This document shows positions 46,147 through 56,171 of a stretch of 64,000 bases of DNA, piece by piece (within the stretch, counting starts at the first letter, position 1; each line of letters begins with the position of its first letter). The DNA comes from Candidatus Methylospira mobilis. Its GTDB lineage: Bacteria > Pseudomonadota > Gammaproteobacteria > Methylococcales > Methylococcaceae. The stretch covers positions 3,039,389 to 3,103,388 of the forward strand of contig NZ_CP044205.1 of NCBI RefSeq assembly GCF_009498235.1, written 5' to 3'. The notes beneath the pieces are model-generated. The model did no database searches. It saw only the letters and a program-made list of their open reading frames with translations, and was not told the DNA's origin. Made by a program: the position numbers and the translations under genes.

Positions 46147-47194
46147 TCCCGCTGTTCTCCTGCAATCCGATGATCATCTCAACGGCTTTGCGATGTTTTT
46201 CAGACTGCAAAAGCGCCTGCCAGCGCAAGACCTGCGACGTTGCGCGCATGCGCTCCAGTCGATATCCCAATGCGGGCGGCGGACGCTTTTCCAGGCTTTC
46301 CAGCACGGCAACGGTTGCTTCCGGATGATTGCAAACCAGCACCATATCGCAACCGGCTTGCAAGGCGGCGGCGGCGCGCTGCACATAACCGCCCATCATC
46401 GCGGCCCCTTCCATGGAAAGATCGTCGCTGAACACACAGCCATCGAAACCGAGCTTGCCACGCAATACCGTATCGATCCAATACGGCGAAAATCCGGCAG
46501 GCAGCGTATCCACGGCGGAATATACGACATGCGCGGGCATGACGCCTTCCAACCCGTGCCGGATGAGTAATTGGAACGGAAGCAAATCCTTCTGCTCCAA
46601 TGCGGCGTACTCGCGCGTATCGACGGGCAAGGTCAGATGCGAATCCAGCGCGACGGCGCCGTGACCGGGAAAATGTTTGCCGACGGCGGCCATGCCCGCT
46701 GACTTCATTCCGCGCGCGAACGCCCAGGCATCCTGTCCGGCTTCGTCCGCATCACGGGAAAAGGAACGGTCTCCGATAATTGCGCTGATGCCGCAATCGA
46801 CATCCAGAACCGGGGCGAAACTGAAGTCTATACCAACGGCGCGCAGCTCGGCAGCCATCAACCATCCAGCCGTCTCCAGCGCGAAAGCCAGCGCTTCGGC
46901 AGCGTCGCCCAAGCGCCGGCGAAACCCGGCTGCAGGCGGAAGGCGCGTAAATCCAGTGCGAAAGCGCTGCACCCGCCCGCCTTCATGATCCACCGCAATC
47001 AACAAATCGGGGCGTATGCTGCGTATGGATTTAACCAGCTCGCCTATCTGTTCGGGCGATTCGAAGTTGCGCGTAAAAAAAATGATGCCTCCGGCTGCCG
47101 GGTGCAGCAATTGCTCGGCCTCCTCTGGCAACAGTACCGTACCACGCAGGTCAAACATAACCGGACCCAGCGGTTTAGAAAACTTAGCGTTCAT
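46139..47194 (-). CDS. nagZ: Beta-N-acetylhexosaminidase NagZ
   Basis: A 351-residue GH3 enzyme of cytosolic peptidoglycan recycling, splitting GlcNAc from anhydro-muropeptides. Signature: VGKHFPGHGAVALDSHLTLP with the catalytic-dyad His, and CVFSDDLSMEGA with the nucleophile Asp. The ATG at 47194 overlaps the preceding stop (TGATG) and has AAGGAAGGG before it. Confidence 0.95.
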   Translation of the reverse strand: MNAKFSKPLGPVMFDLRGTVLLPEEAEQLLHPAAGGIIFFTRNFESPEQIGELVKSIRSIRPDLLIAVDHEGGRVQRFRTGFTRLPPAAGFRRRLGDAAEALAFALETAGWLMAAELRAVGIDFSFAPVLDVDCGISAIIGDRSFSRDADEAGQDAWAFARGMKSAGMAAVGKHFPGHGAVALDSHLTLPVDTREYAALEQKDLLPFQLLIRHGLEGVMPAHVVYSAVDTLPAGFSPYWIDTVLRGKLGFDGCVFSDDLSMEGAAMMGGYVQRAAAALQAGCDMVLVCNHPEATVAVLESLEKRPPPALGYRLERMRATSQVLRWQALLQSEKHRKAVEMIIGLQENSGND

Positions 47195-47505
47195 CAATGC
47201 CCTTCCTTTTTTTCAGCGGCGAGCCTTTGCTCCATCGCAGCCAGCTGTTCCGGCGTTGCTTCGCGCTGATAAAGCGCTTTCCATTCGGCGTACGGCATAC
47301 CGTATACGATTTCCTGGGCGGCGGCGTAACCCAACGGTTCGCCCCTTTCGTCGGAGGCCGCACTATACCATTTGGCCAGACAGTTACGGCAAAAGCCGGC
47401 AAGTATCATCAGATCGATATTCTGGACTTCGGTATGTGATTGCAAGTGCTCAAGCAAAGCGCGGAAAGAGGCGGCTTCTATTTCTGTGGTGTTTTTATTT
47501 ATCAT
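47194..47505 (-). CDS. DUF1244 family protein
   Basis: A 103-residue soluble protein with the DUF1244 core: VQNIDLMILAGFCRNCLAKW, followed by AQEIVYGMPYAEWKALYQ. The CxxC could bind a metal. It opens the nagZ-hpt-phosphorylase operon and its stop overlaps the nagZ start. Function unknown. Confidence 0.85.
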   Translation of the reverse strand: MINKNTTEIEAASFRALLEHLQSHTEVQNIDLMILAGFCRNCLAKWYSAASDERGEPLGYAAAQEIVYGMPYAEWKALYQREATPEQLAAMEQRLAAEKKEGH

Positions 47506-47622
47506 TATTTACATCGATATGGGTTTTACATGGATCGGCAGGGTACAGCGGCGCTTTCCCATCATGCTAAAATGACGCCAACGAAGGCCGCATGGTGTGT
47601 CCTGTCCGGGTGGTTCAACAAA

Positions 47623-48168
47623 ATGAAATTACTATTCGATTTTTTTCCTATCGCGCTGTTCTTCATCGCATACAAACTTTACGATATTTACGCAGCGACC
47701 ATGGTAGCCATTAGCGCTTGCGCGATACAGGTCGCCTATTCATGGTTGCGGCACAGAAAAGTTGCGCCGATGTATCTGGTTTCACTGGTTATCGTCTCTG
47801 TTTTTGGCGGGCTGACGCTCTACCTGCAGGACGAGCTTTTTATCAAATGGAAACCGACCGTCATCAATGCCTTGTTCGCCGTGGTATTTCTTGGCAGCCA
47901 CTGGGTAGGCGAAAAAACCATGATAGAACGCATGATCGGGGGCAATATATCCTTGCCGGCGCAGATATGGAAGCGTCTGAACCTTAGCTGGGTACTGTTT
48001 TTTGTTACGATCAGCGTCGTTAATGTTATCGTAGTCTATAATTTCGACACCAGTACCTGGGTCAACTTCAAGCTGTTTGGCATGCTGGGCCTGACTCTGG
48101 TTTTTGTATTGCTGCAATCGGTTTATCTGGCGCGCTATCGGATAAATGAAGAAGCGGAAACCGAATAG
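47623..48168 (+). CDS. yciB: Inner-membrane intracellular septation protein YciB/IspZ
   Basis: A 181-residue protein with five to six TM helices, the normal size. MKLLFDFFPIALFFIAYKLY is the typical start; KPTVINALFAVVFLGSHWVG and LNLSWVLFFVTISVVN are further family blocks. Longer upstream frames were not used because the family begins at this Met. Heads a four-gene cluster. Confidence 0.93.
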   Translation: MKLLFDFFPIALFFIAYKLYDIYAATMVAISACAIQVAYSWLRHRKVAPMYLVSLVIVSVFGGLTLYLQDELFIKWKPTVINALFAVVFLGSHWVGEKTMIERMIGGNISLPAQIWKRLNLSWVLFFVTISVVNVIVVYNFDTSTWVNFKLFGMLGLTLVFVLLQSVYLARYRINEEAETE

Positions 48169-48180
48169 GGAGCGCGCAAG

Positions 48181-48483
48181 TTGTTGTACGCCATTATTTC
48201 AGAAGACGTGCAGGACAGTCTGGCATTGAGAACAGCGGCGCGTCCCGCCCATCTAGCCAGACTGCAGGATCTGCAAAATAAGGGACGTCTGCTGCTGGCC
48301 GGACCTCACCCCGCAATCGACAGCTCCGATCCGGGTGAGGCCGGCTTTAGCGGCAGCCTGGTGATCGCCGAATTTGCAGATCTGGAGCAGGCGCAGGCCT
48401 GGGCCGATACAGACCCTTACCGCGAAGCCGGCGTATACCGCTCGGTAATGGTAAAACCGTTCAAACAGGTATTTCCGCAATGA
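48181..48483 (+). CDS. YciI family protein
   Basis: A 100-residue ferredoxin-like-fold protein. [40 protein letters not shown] and a His/Asp pair ([10 protein letters not shown]) match YciI. Start is TTG at 48181. It overlaps bolA by 4 bases. Often found beside yciB; biochemical role uncertain. Confidence 0.9.
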   Translation: MLYAIISEDVQDSLALRTAARPAHLARLQDLQNKGRLLLAGPHPAIDSSDPGEAGFSGSLVIAEFADLEQAQAWADTDPYREAGVYRSVMVKPFKQVFPQ

Positions 48484-48767
48484 CAACACGTGTTGATAAA
48501 ATAAAACAGTTGCTTCAACAACATTTGCAACCGGCATTTCTGGATATTCAGGATGACAGCGCCCGGCATGCAGGACATGCCGGCGTCCGCGAAGCTGGAG
48601 GCGGACATTTTTATGCGACTATTGTTTCATCTGCCTTTGAAGGCAGTAACGCCGTTCAGCGACACCGTAACGTCTATCAAATACTCGCCGAGATGATGCC
48701 TGCGGAAATTCATGCCTTGAGTATCAAGGCTTATACACCTTCGGAATATAAACAACAGGAACTGTAA
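48480..48767 (+). CDS. BolA family protein
   Basis: A 95-residue KH-like protein. Motifs are [27 protein letters not shown] and [20 protein letters not shown] with [10 protein letters not shown]. BolA proteins pair with monothiol glutaredoxins in Fe-S handling. The conserved His of the RHR(N) block is present. Sits between yciI and the parvulin. Confidence 0.92.
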   Translation: MTTRVDKIKQLLQQHLQPAFLDIQDDSARHAGHAGVREAGGGHFYATIVSSAFEGSNAVQRHRNVYQILAEMMPAEIHALSIKAYTPSEYKQQEL

Positions 48768-48771
48768 ATCA

Positions 48772-49713
48772 ATGAAAAATATGTATACCGCCGTTTCAGT
48801 CATATCCACCGCGGTACTGCTAAGCGCATGCAACCCCTCCGCTGAACAGGCGAAAACGACGGCAACCAGCGCTTCAGCGCAGGTTTCGCCTGATAATATT
48901 GCCGCCAAAGTAAACAATGTCATCATCACCCGCGACGCCGTTGCCGCAATGAAAGCCGATATTGCACAGCGCCGCCACGGAAACGTCAACGAAATTCCGG
49001 ATGATAAAATCGCCGAAGAACTGGTTTCGCGCGAGCTGCTCAAGCAGGAAGCGGAAAAAAACGGCTTACTCAAAGATCCCAAACTGGCTGCTGAAGTTGA
49101 TAACGCAACGCGTATCGCGCTCTCGCAAATCGACGCCCAGAACTTCGTTAAAAATGTAGTCATCAGTGATGATGAGGCGAAACAGGAGTACACGCAGCGT
49201 ATCCAGGCTACTCAAACCAGGGAATACAAGGCACGTCACATCCTCGTCGCCAGTGAAGCCGATGCCAAGAGCATTATTGAAAAACTCGAAAAAGGCGCCA
49301 AGTTCGACGAACTGGCGAAGAAGCTTTCCAAGGATCCAGGCAGCAAAACAAACGGAGGAGATTTGGGCTGGTTCGGCCCGCAGCAGATGGTGCCGGCTTT
49401 TTCCGAAGCGGTTGTGGCGCTGGCTGATGGCGCCACCACCAAACAGCCGGTACAAACCCAGTTCGGATGGCATGTTATCCAGCGTGAAGCTTCCAGGGAA
49501 CAGGAGCCTGCGCCGTTCGATCAGGTCAAGGATCAGTTGAAAAACATGATGCAGGCTCAAAAACTGCAGCAGCACCTTGCCGAATTGCGCAAGGCCGCAA
49601 CCGTGGAAATCAGGCTTGCGCCCAAAGCTCAGGAAGTTACGCCGGCCGCTATCAGCGAACCTGCAGCGCCTCCCGCAGATGCGAAGCAAGCAGCGCCTGC
49701 AACGGGAAAGTAG
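48772..49713 (+). CDS. Parvulin-type peptidyl-prolyl isomerase lipoprotein
   Basis: A 313-residue periplasmic foldase. Signal peptide ends in lipobox LLSAC, so it is probably membrane-tethered. A SurA-like helical chaperone region (~45-150) is followed by one parvulin domain (EYKARHILVASEADAKSIIE; SKDPGSKTNGGDLGWFGPQQ; PVQTQFGWHVIQ). The last ~40 residues are Ala/Pro-rich. Starts 4 bases after bolA, so same operon. Confidence 0.92.
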   Translation: MKNMYTAVSVISTAVLLSACNPSAEQAKTTATSASAQVSPDNIAAKVNNVIITRDAVAAMKADIAQRRHGNVNEIPDDKIAEELVSRELLKQEAEKNGLLKDPKLAAEVDNATRIALSQIDAQNFVKNVVISDDEAKQEYTQRIQATQTREYKARHILVASEADAKSIIEKLEKGAKFDELAKKLSKDPGSKTNGGDLGWFGPQQMVPAFSEAVVALADGATTKQPVQTQFGWHVIQREASREQEPAPFDQVKDQLKNMMQAQKLQQHLAELRKAATVEIRLAPKAQEVTPAAISEPAAPPADAKQAAPATGK

Positions 49714-49850
49714 ATATTTGCCGCTCCCCTCTCCGTTTGCAAATTTGAGGCGAGGGGTAACGGCGCGCAAACGAACAGGTAATTCATTCACGGAGGCAAA
49801 TGTCGTTAGCGAAATAATCGCCCCAAGCCCCGCCGGAGAAACAGTTACTC

Positions 49851-49890
49851 GTCATTCCGGCAGGGAGTGCCGGAATGCAGACTCCATGGA
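49851..49890. repeat. Dispersed intergenic repeat, copy 2
   Basis: GTCATTCCGGCAGGGAGTGC followed by CGGAATGCAGACTCCATGGA, an inverted repeat around CATTCCGGCA/TGCCGGAATG. It matches the module at 3602-3644. Confidence 0.6.
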
Positions 49891-49963
49891 TGAGGTTCGG
49901 AATAAGCTGAAGACATTGTCACTTTGATGAATATGGAGGGACAGCCTGCACCCTCAATCCCGG

Positions 49964-52111
49964 CTATTTTTGCCCGTGTCGCGGCAACGCCAGACGCGCC
50001 CGTGAAAACAGGGACTGCGTTTTCGCGCGGCTAATCTGTGCCGTCTTCACTGTTTGCGTACATAACACCACCAACGCATGGCTCATTACCGGCAGATAGG
50101 ACGCTTCCTGCCCTTCAGCATGTCGATGCGCGACCCTTTGCACTTCGAATGAATTATGTAGATTGCCGGTATCTATCGCCTTGACCCACTGACATCCGTC
50201 AGTGTGTGCCGGCAACGGAAAACTCACTTCGAATGGACAGGGATTAAACAACAGGCACAGCGGCTCATGTTCATGACCAAATGTGTGGATATGACATCCC
50301 AGCGCAGACTCTACCTGCCAGTCGGGCATATTACCAGAGGCGTTAAACCAGCTGATTTCATCAGGATGATAAAACCGGGACAATGAAAGCTGGGGATGCT
50401 GCTTTCTGAAGCGAATCAGTTGCTTCACAAATTCGAAGAAAGCATGGCTATGCGACAGAGAATGCCAATCGAACCAGGATATTTCGTTATCCTGGCAATA
50501 GGCGTTGTTGTTCCCCTGCTGAGTTCTACCCAATTCATCGCCGCCCAGCAACATCGGGACTCCGCGAGACAGGAATAAAGTGGCCAGCAGGTTTTTTTTC
50601 TGGCGCAGGCGCAATGCCATTATAGCCGCATCTTCCGTCGGCCCCTCCACGCCATGATTCGAACTGTAATTGTCGTTGGTGCCGTCGCGGTTGTCCTCTC
50701 CGTTCGCCAGATTATGTTTGTGATCATAACTGACCAGATCTTCCAGGGTGAAACCGTCATGACAGGTAATGAAATTAATACTGTTATCCGGTGTTTTCTC
50801 GCTATGATTATATAAGTCCGCGCTGCCGCAAAGCCGGGAGGCGAATGCGCCCGCTTTACCGTAATCCCCGCGCCAATAGCAGCGAATATCGTCGCGGAAA
50901 GCCCCGTTCCAATCGGACCAGCGTTTTCCCGGAAAACTGCCTACCTGATATGCCCCACCTGCATCCCAAGCCTCCGCAATCAACTTTATCCGGCTCAATA
51001 TCGGGTCTTCGGCGATTTTTTCCAGTAACGGCGGATTGGAAAGCAAGTGTCCGTGAGCATCCCTGCCCAGTATCGGCGCCAGATCGAACCGAAAACCATC
51101 GACGTGCATTTCGATCACCCAATAACGCAGGCAATCCAGTATGAAGTTGCGCACGACCGGGTGATTGCAATTGAAGGTATTCCCGCAACCGGAATAATTG
51201 CGGTAAAACTGCCGGTCATCCTCCAACTGATAGTAAATTATATTATCCAGGCCCTTGAAGCTGAGCGTAGGGCCGGTATCGCCCCCCTCAGCCGTATGAT
51301 TGAAAACCACATCGAGAATGACTTCGATACCGGCTGCGTGCAAGGCCTTGACCATGGATTTGAATTCATTGATCTCGCAGCCGGGATAGGCTCCCGACCC
51401 GTAAGCCGGATGCAGAGCAAAAAACCCCACGGTACTGTAACCCCAGTAATTCCGTAATCGCTCACCGGTCAAGGGGTTGCTGTTGATTAATTCGTCGGGG
51501 TTGTAGGCTTGAATCGGCAGGAACTCAACCGCATTGACGCCCAGCTCCTGTAAATAGGGTATTTTCTCGATAACGCCGCTGAAAGTACCCGGCTGCCGTA
51601 CCCCCGATGACCGATGCTGGGTAAACCCTCGCACATGAACTTCATATAGCACCAGCTCCGCCACCGGAATGGCCGGGAAACGATCGCCGCCCCAATCGAA
51701 GGGTTCATCGACAAAAATACCTTTGAATACCGGGGTGCAGCTTTGATTACGGCTGACAAGCTGCCTGCTGACGGCTCTGGCATACGGGTCCAGCAGGATG
51801 GACGAAGGCTTGAAACGATGCCCTTGTTCGGGCGCGTACGGACCATCCACCTGGAAGGCATAAGCGGTGCCGGGAGCTACATGCTCGAGATGTATATGCC
51901 AGATATCCCCGGTCCGATGCCGCTCCGGATCAAGCGGTATGATTTTTGCTGGAAGCGTATCGTCTATGGAAGAGAACAACAGTAAATTAATCGACGTCGC
52001 ATGCCGGCTGAACAAACTCAGGTTGATGCCGGTATCGACATGGCGGATGCCGTGATGCTGTACGCCATGCGGCAACGGCGCGCCTGAAGCATATTGAATG
52101 ATAGTGTTCAT
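49964..52111 (-). CDS. glgX: Glycogen debranching enzyme GlgX
   Basis: About 715 residues, a GH13 isoamylase-type enzyme that trims phosphorylase-limit branches of glycogen. An N-terminal CBM48 domain (about 10-110) is followed by the TIM barrel. Catalytic patterns: DGFRFDLAPILGRD (nucleophile Asp), LIAEAWDAGG (acid Glu), FITCHDGFTLEDLV. The ATG at 52111 (MNTIIQ) is preferred over a TTG seven codons upstream; neither has a strong site. No glycogen synthase is in the window. Confidence 0.93.
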   Translation of the reverse strand: MNTIIQYASGAPLPHGVQHHGIRHVDTGINLSLFSRHATSINLLLFSSIDDTLPAKIIPLDPERHRTGDIWHIHLEHVAPGTAYAFQVDGPYAPEQGHRFKPSSILLDPYARAVSRQLVSRNQSCTPVFKGIFVDEPFDWGGDRFPAIPVAELVLYEVHVRGFTQHRSSGVRQPGTFSGVIEKIPYLQELGVNAVEFLPIQAYNPDELINSNPLTGERLRNYWGYSTVGFFALHPAYGSGAYPGCEINEFKSMVKALHAAGIEVILDVVFNHTAEGGDTGPTLSFKGLDNIIYYQLEDDRQFYRNYSGCGNTFNCNHPVVRNFILDCLRYWVIEMHVDGFRFDLAPILGRDAHGHLLSNPPLLEKIAEDPILSRIKLIAEAWDAGGAYQVGSFPGKRWSDWNGAFRDDIRCYWRGDYGKAGAFASRLCGSADLYNHSEKTPDNSINFITCHDGFTLEDLVSYDHKHNLANGEDNRDGTNDNYSSNHGVEGPTEDAAIMALRLRQKKNLLATLFLSRGVPMLLGGDELGRTQQGNNNAYCQDNEISWFDWHSLSHSHAFFEFVKQLIRFRKQHPQLSLSRFYHPDEISWFNASGNMPDWQVESALGCHIHTFGHEHEPLCLLFNPCPFEVSFPLPAHTDGCQWVKAIDTGNLHNSFEVQRVAHRHAEGQEASYLPVMSHALVVLCTQTVKTAQISRAKTQSLFSRARLALPRHGQK

Positions 52112-52212
52112 AGAAAAATACGCATAACTCAAACCCGGATAACATATGCCTTGATTCTATCACTTCAGCCTCTGAGCCGCACCTAACGCTCATATTCAAT
52201 AACTTTCGATAG

Positions 52213-55026
52213 TCACAAACGGCTGATTTTCTCCGCTTCCTGACGCAATTGCTCCAGCGATCCCTGTATGTCGGCAAGCTTTTTCCGCTCCTTCTCGATA
52301 ACCGCAGGCGGTGCTTTTGCAGTGAAACCGGCGTCGTCCAGCTTCCCCTGGATGCGCGGCACGTCTTTTTCCAGGCGTTGAATCTCTTTTTCCAGGCGCG
52401 CCAGCTCGGCTTCCCTGTCAATCAAACCTTTCATCGGAATCAATATTCGCAAGTCATCAAGCAGGGAAATAGCCGACTCGGGCGCTGTATCCGCAGCGCC
52501 GAGACAATCGATAAATTCGATACGGCCCAGGCGCAGCAAAACTGCGCGACTGGTTTCCAGGCGCGCCTGATCGGCTGTGTTGGCGTTTTGCAGCAATACC
52601 GGCAGCAGCTTACCCGGCGCAATATCCATCTCTCCGCGTATGCGCCGCACGCCCAGAATGAAGCCCATGACCCAGCTCATTTCATCGATAGCCGCAGCAT
52701 CGTGTCTGGCCTCATCGTACTCGGGATAAGGCTGGGTCATGATGGATTCGCCTTTGCTGCCCGCCAGCGGGGCGACGCGCTGCCAGATTTCTTCGGTGAT
52801 AAAAGGCATGATCGGATGCGCCAGGCGCAGCAAAGTTTCGAGTACATCCACCAGCGTCTTGCGCGTACCGCGCTGCTGTGCTTCGTCACCCGCCTGCAGC
52901 GCGATTTTGGCGAGCTCAAGATACCAGTCGCAATAAGCATCCCAGGTAAACTCATACAGCGCCTGCGCGGCCAGATCGAAGCGGTATCCGGCAACCGCGT
53001 CGCGCACCTCCTTGACGGTAAGCTGCAAACGGCTCTGTATCCAGCGATCGGCCGGGCTGTAAACGCAAGCGCCTCCGCTCAAGCCGATATCCTGCCCCTC
53101 GGTGTTCATCAACACGTAACGCGCCGCATTCCACAGTTTGTTGCAGAAATTGCGGTAACCTTCCACGCGCTTCAGGTCGAAACGGATATCGCGTCCGGTC
53201 GAAGCCAGCGAGGCGAAGGTAAAGCGCAATGCGTCGGTGCCGTATGATGCGATGCCGTCAGGAAAATCGCGGCGCGTCTGTTTTTCGATACCCTCGGCCA
53301 TTTTCGGCTGCATCAGCCCGCTAGTGCGCTTTGCGACCAGATCATCCAATGCAATGCCGTCGATCAGATCAATGGGATCGAGTACATTGCCCTTGGACTT
53401 CGACATTTTCTGACCTTCGGCGTCGCGCACCAGTCCGTGTATGTAAATATCGCGAAACGGCACCTCGCCCATGAACTTCAGGCCCATCATAATCATGCGC
53501 GCGACCCAGAAGAAAATGATATCGAAACCGGTGACCAATACGCTGGTCGGATAAAACTGCTGCAAACGCGCGCTGTTTTCCGGCCAGCCCAGCGTGGAAA
53601 ACGGCCACAGCGCCGAAGAAAACCAGGTGTCCAGCACGTCGCTGTCCTGACGCAGCCGGACTTCATCGGCAATGTGATATTGCTCACGCACCGCCGCCTC
53701 GGACTCTCCGACATAAACCCGCCCTTCATCGTCATACCAGGCCGGAATCCGATGTCCCCACCAGATCTGGCGGCTGACGCACCAGTCCTGAATATTTTCC
53801 AGCCACTGAAAATAGGTATTTTCCCAGTTCTGCGGCACGAAACGGATGTCGCCGTTGCGCACGGCCGCCAGCGCCGGTTCGGTAATCGCCTTGCGTCCGC
53901 CGGGGCGCCCGTCCGGTTGCGTATCCCGCGTCAGATCCACGAACCATTGATCGGTCAGCAGCGGCTCCAAAACAGCGCCGCTGCGATCGCCGCGCGGCAC
54001 CATCAGTTTGTGATCGTCAATTTTTTCCAGCAGCCCCGCACGATCGAGATCGTGAATGATGACATCGCGCGCTTCGTATCGATCCAGGCCGTAGTACTTG
54101 GGCGGTATGGATGCGTCGGTGGTGTCGGCCAGTATCGCAGCCGTGGACGACAAAACGTTGATCATCGCCAAACCATGGCGCAGGCCTATCGCATAGTCGT
54201 TAAAATCGTGCGCGGGCGTGATCTTGACGCAGCCGGAACCGAATTCGGGATCGACATAATCGTCGCCGATCACCGCTATTTCACGTCCGCTCAACGGCAA
54301 GGTCACGGTTTTGCCGATCAAATGCCGGTAACGTTCGTCTTCCGGGTGCACGGCGACCGCGCTGTCGCCGAGCATGGTTTCCGGGCGTGTGGTGGCTACG
54401 ACCATGTACCCGCTGCCGTCGGTCAACGGATAGCGCAAATGCCATAAATGCCCCTGCTCTTCCTGCGAGACCACTTCCAAATCGGAAACCGCCGTCTGCA
54501 GCACCGGATCCCAATTGACCAGACGCTTGCCGCGATAAATCAGGCCTTCGTTATATAAAGTGACAAAAACCGTGCGTACCGCCTGCGACAAGCCCTCATC
54601 CATCGTGAAGCGTTCATGCTCCCAGTCCAGCGAGCTGCCCATACGGCGCAACTGGCGCGTGATGCTGCCGCCGGACTGCTGTTTCCATTCCCAGATACGC
54701 TCGATAAAGGCGTCGCGCCCCAAATCGTGCCGCGTCTTTCCTTCGGCATTCAACTGGCGCTCGACCACCATCTGCGTCGCGATGCCGGCATGATCGGTAC
54801 CGGCCTGCCATAAAGTATTATTCCCGGCCATACGGTGATAGCGGGTCAGGATATCCATCAACGTATCCTGAAATGCATGCCCCATATGCAGACTGCCCGT
54901 CACATTGGGAGGCGGAATCATGATGCAATAAGGCGTCCCATCGCCTTCCGGCAAAAAATAGCCTTGCTGTTCCCAGTGCCGGTAGAGACGTTGCTCAATT
55001 GAATGAGGTGTATAGGTTTTATCCAT
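52213..55026 (-). CDS. valS: Valine-tRNA ligase
   Basis: A 937-residue class I synthetase, the expected length. HIGH signature [16 protein letters not shown], editing CP1 domain, KMSKS loop [14 protein letters not shown], anticodon-binding domain, and a C-terminal coiled-coil ([20 protein letters not shown]) typical of ValRS. The start [11 protein letters not shown] (55026) is the family position. Confidence 0.97.
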   Translation of the reverse strand: MDKTYTPHSIEQRLYRHWEQQGYFLPEGDGTPYCIMIPPPNVTGSLHMGHAFQDTLMDILTRYHRMAGNNTLWQAGTDHAGIATQMVVERQLNAEGKTRHDLGRDAFIERIWEWKQQSGGSITRQLRRMGSSLDWEHERFTMDEGLSQAVRTVFVTLYNEGLIYRGKRLVNWDPVLQTAVSDLEVVSQEEQGHLWHLRYPLTDGSGYMVVATTRPETMLGDSAVAVHPEDERYRHLIGKTVTLPLSGREIAVIGDDYVDPEFGSGCVKITPAHDFNDYAIGLRHGLAMINVLSSTAAILADTTDASIPPKYYGLDRYEARDVIIHDLDRAGLLEKIDDHKLMVPRGDRSGAVLEPLLTDQWFVDLTRDTQPDGRPGGRKAITEPALAAVRNGDIRFVPQNWENTYFQWLENIQDWCVSRQIWWGHRIPAWYDDEGRVYVGESEAAVREQYHIADEVRLRQDSDVLDTWFSSALWPFSTLGWPENSARLQQFYPTSVLVTGFDIIFFWVARMIMMGLKFMGEVPFRDIYIHGLVRDAEGQKMSKSKGNVLDPIDLIDGIALDDLVAKRTSGLMQPKMAEGIEKQTRRDFPDGIASYGTDALRFTFASLASTGRDIRFDLKRVEGYRNFCNKLWNAARYVLMNTEGQDIGLSGGACVYSPADRWIQSRLQLTVKEVRDAVAGYRFDLAAQALYEFTWDAYCDWYLELAKIALQAGDEAQQRGTRKTLVDVLETLLRLAHPIMPFITEEIWQRVAPLAGSKGESIMTQPYPEYDEARHDAAAIDEMSWVMGFILGVRRIRGEMDIAPGKLLPVLLQNANTADQARLETSRAVLLRLGRIEFIDCLGAADTAPESAISLLDDLRILIPMKGLIDREAELARLEKEIQRLEKDVPRIQGKLDDAGFTAKAPPAVIEKERKKLADIQGSLEQLRQEAEKISRL

Positions 55027-55109
55027 GATGGGTTTAATAGACGATTTATGGCGGAAAAACACGTAACATATTATTCTATAGCATATACGCCGGAACGCCT
55101 ATCGAATTC

Positions 55110-55814
55110 ATGCCCATTGAGCCGCCCATGCTTGCCGTGAAACCCTTTTATCTCGCCTTCCTGCTCTTTTGCGCCGGAATCGCCCCAACCTGCATGGCGC
55201 ACGACTCCCCGCCGGGCTGGCCGGATACCGACAAAAACCGGCTGCTGGCCTTGGCGCTGACTCAGGAAATCAATATCGATGTCCTCGGCAGCCGTAGCGC
55301 TACACGCAGTCTAGAGCAATGGTGCGCACGATTCCAACTGGCCGATCCGGCTCGGATAATCGCCAGGCGCATCGCGGCCGATGAAAAACCGGCAACGGTA
55401 GAGCAGCGCAGGCAACTGCAAGTACAGGACAATGAACCCGTCCGCTATCGCCATGTGCAACTGCTGTGCGGCGACCATGTGCTTTCGAAGGCGGATAACT
55501 GGTATGTTCCTTCGCGGCTGACGCCGGAAATGAATTTTCTGCTGGATACCACGGACTCGCCATTTGGAAAAGTCGTCCAGCCGCTGCAGCCTTACCGCAT
55601 CACGCTGTCGGTACAGCGCTTCTGGCCACCGTTGTCTGAAAGCCTGCCGCGGCATAAACGCCAAAGCGGCGACCGGCGCCAAGGCAAACGCTTGTCCATC
55701 CCGCTCGTTCTATTCGAACATCAGGCACTGCTTTACGATAACCAGCACCGCCCGATTTCGCTGGTAGATGAGTTCTATCAGAGCGCGCTGCTGGATTTTG
55801 CACCGCCGGAATAG
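55110..55814 (+). CDS. Exported protein of unknown function, possibly chorismate-lyase-like fold
   Basis: Up to 234 residues. A signal peptide (best from the Met at 55128, MLAVKPFYLAFLLFCAGIAP, cut near CMAHD) is followed by a soluble domain. The stretch RYRHVQLLCGDHVLSKADNW then YVPSRLTPEMN resembles the UbiC-type fold where a substrate-binding Arg block follows a beta strand, but the link is weak and an exported location argues against ubiquinone synthesis. Two Cys could form a disulfide. It runs with the downstream cupin gene, 12 bases away. Confidence 0.6.
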   Translation: MPIEPPMLAVKPFYLAFLLFCAGIAPTCMAHDSPPGWPDTDKNRLLALALTQEINIDVLGSRSATRSLEQWCARFQLADPARIIARRIAADEKPATVEQRRQLQVQDNEPVRYRHVQLLCGDHVLSKADNWYVPSRLTPEMNFLLDTTDSPFGKVVQPLQPYRITLSVQRFWPPLSESLPRHKRQSGDRRQGKRLSIPLVLFEHQALLYDNQHRPISLVDEFYQSALLDFAPPE

Positions 55815-55826
55815 GAGCCGGCCGGC

Positions 55827-56171
55827 ATGCAGAAAATCAATATCGTCAACCTGTTCAAAAACCTGCCGGAGGCCGGCAAAACCGAGCAGTTTGAAAACCT
55901 GCTCAGCGTTTCCGGATGCAGAATCGAGCGCATCGTCTCACAAGGTCAGGCCAGTCCTCCGGGATTCTGGTATCGGCAGGATTGGGATGAATGGGTGCTT
56001 TTGCTGTCCGGAAGCGCCGTTTTGACGTTAGAGGATCAGCCGGAACCCACGCCATTGCAGGTTGGCGATTGCCTGCTGATTCCATCTCATCTGCGGCATC
56101 GGGTGGAGTCCACGGACAGCCAACAACCGACCGTCTGGCTCGCGGTCCACTTCCCTGCGCCAAGCCGCTAA
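55827..56171 (+). CDS. Small cupin-fold protein
   Basis: A 114-residue single-domain cupin. The second motif is clear (GDCLLIPSHLRHRVESTD); the first reads WDEWVLLLSGSAVLTLED with Glu in place of the usual HxH start, so metal binding is uncertain. TAGGAGCCGGCC precedes the ATG. Its stop overlaps, tail to tail, the end of the cytochrome gene. Role unknown. Confidence 0.8.
   Translation: MQKINIVNLFKNLPEAGKTEQFENLLSVSGCRIERIVSQGQASPPGFWYRQDWDEWVLLLSGSAVLTLEDQPEPTPLQVGDCLLIPSHLRHRVESTDSQQPTVWLAVHFPAPSR

Noticed and set aside
52249..54447. Two long plus-strand frames (332 and 336 codons)
   Set aside because: Both are antisense to valS and arise from its codon bias.
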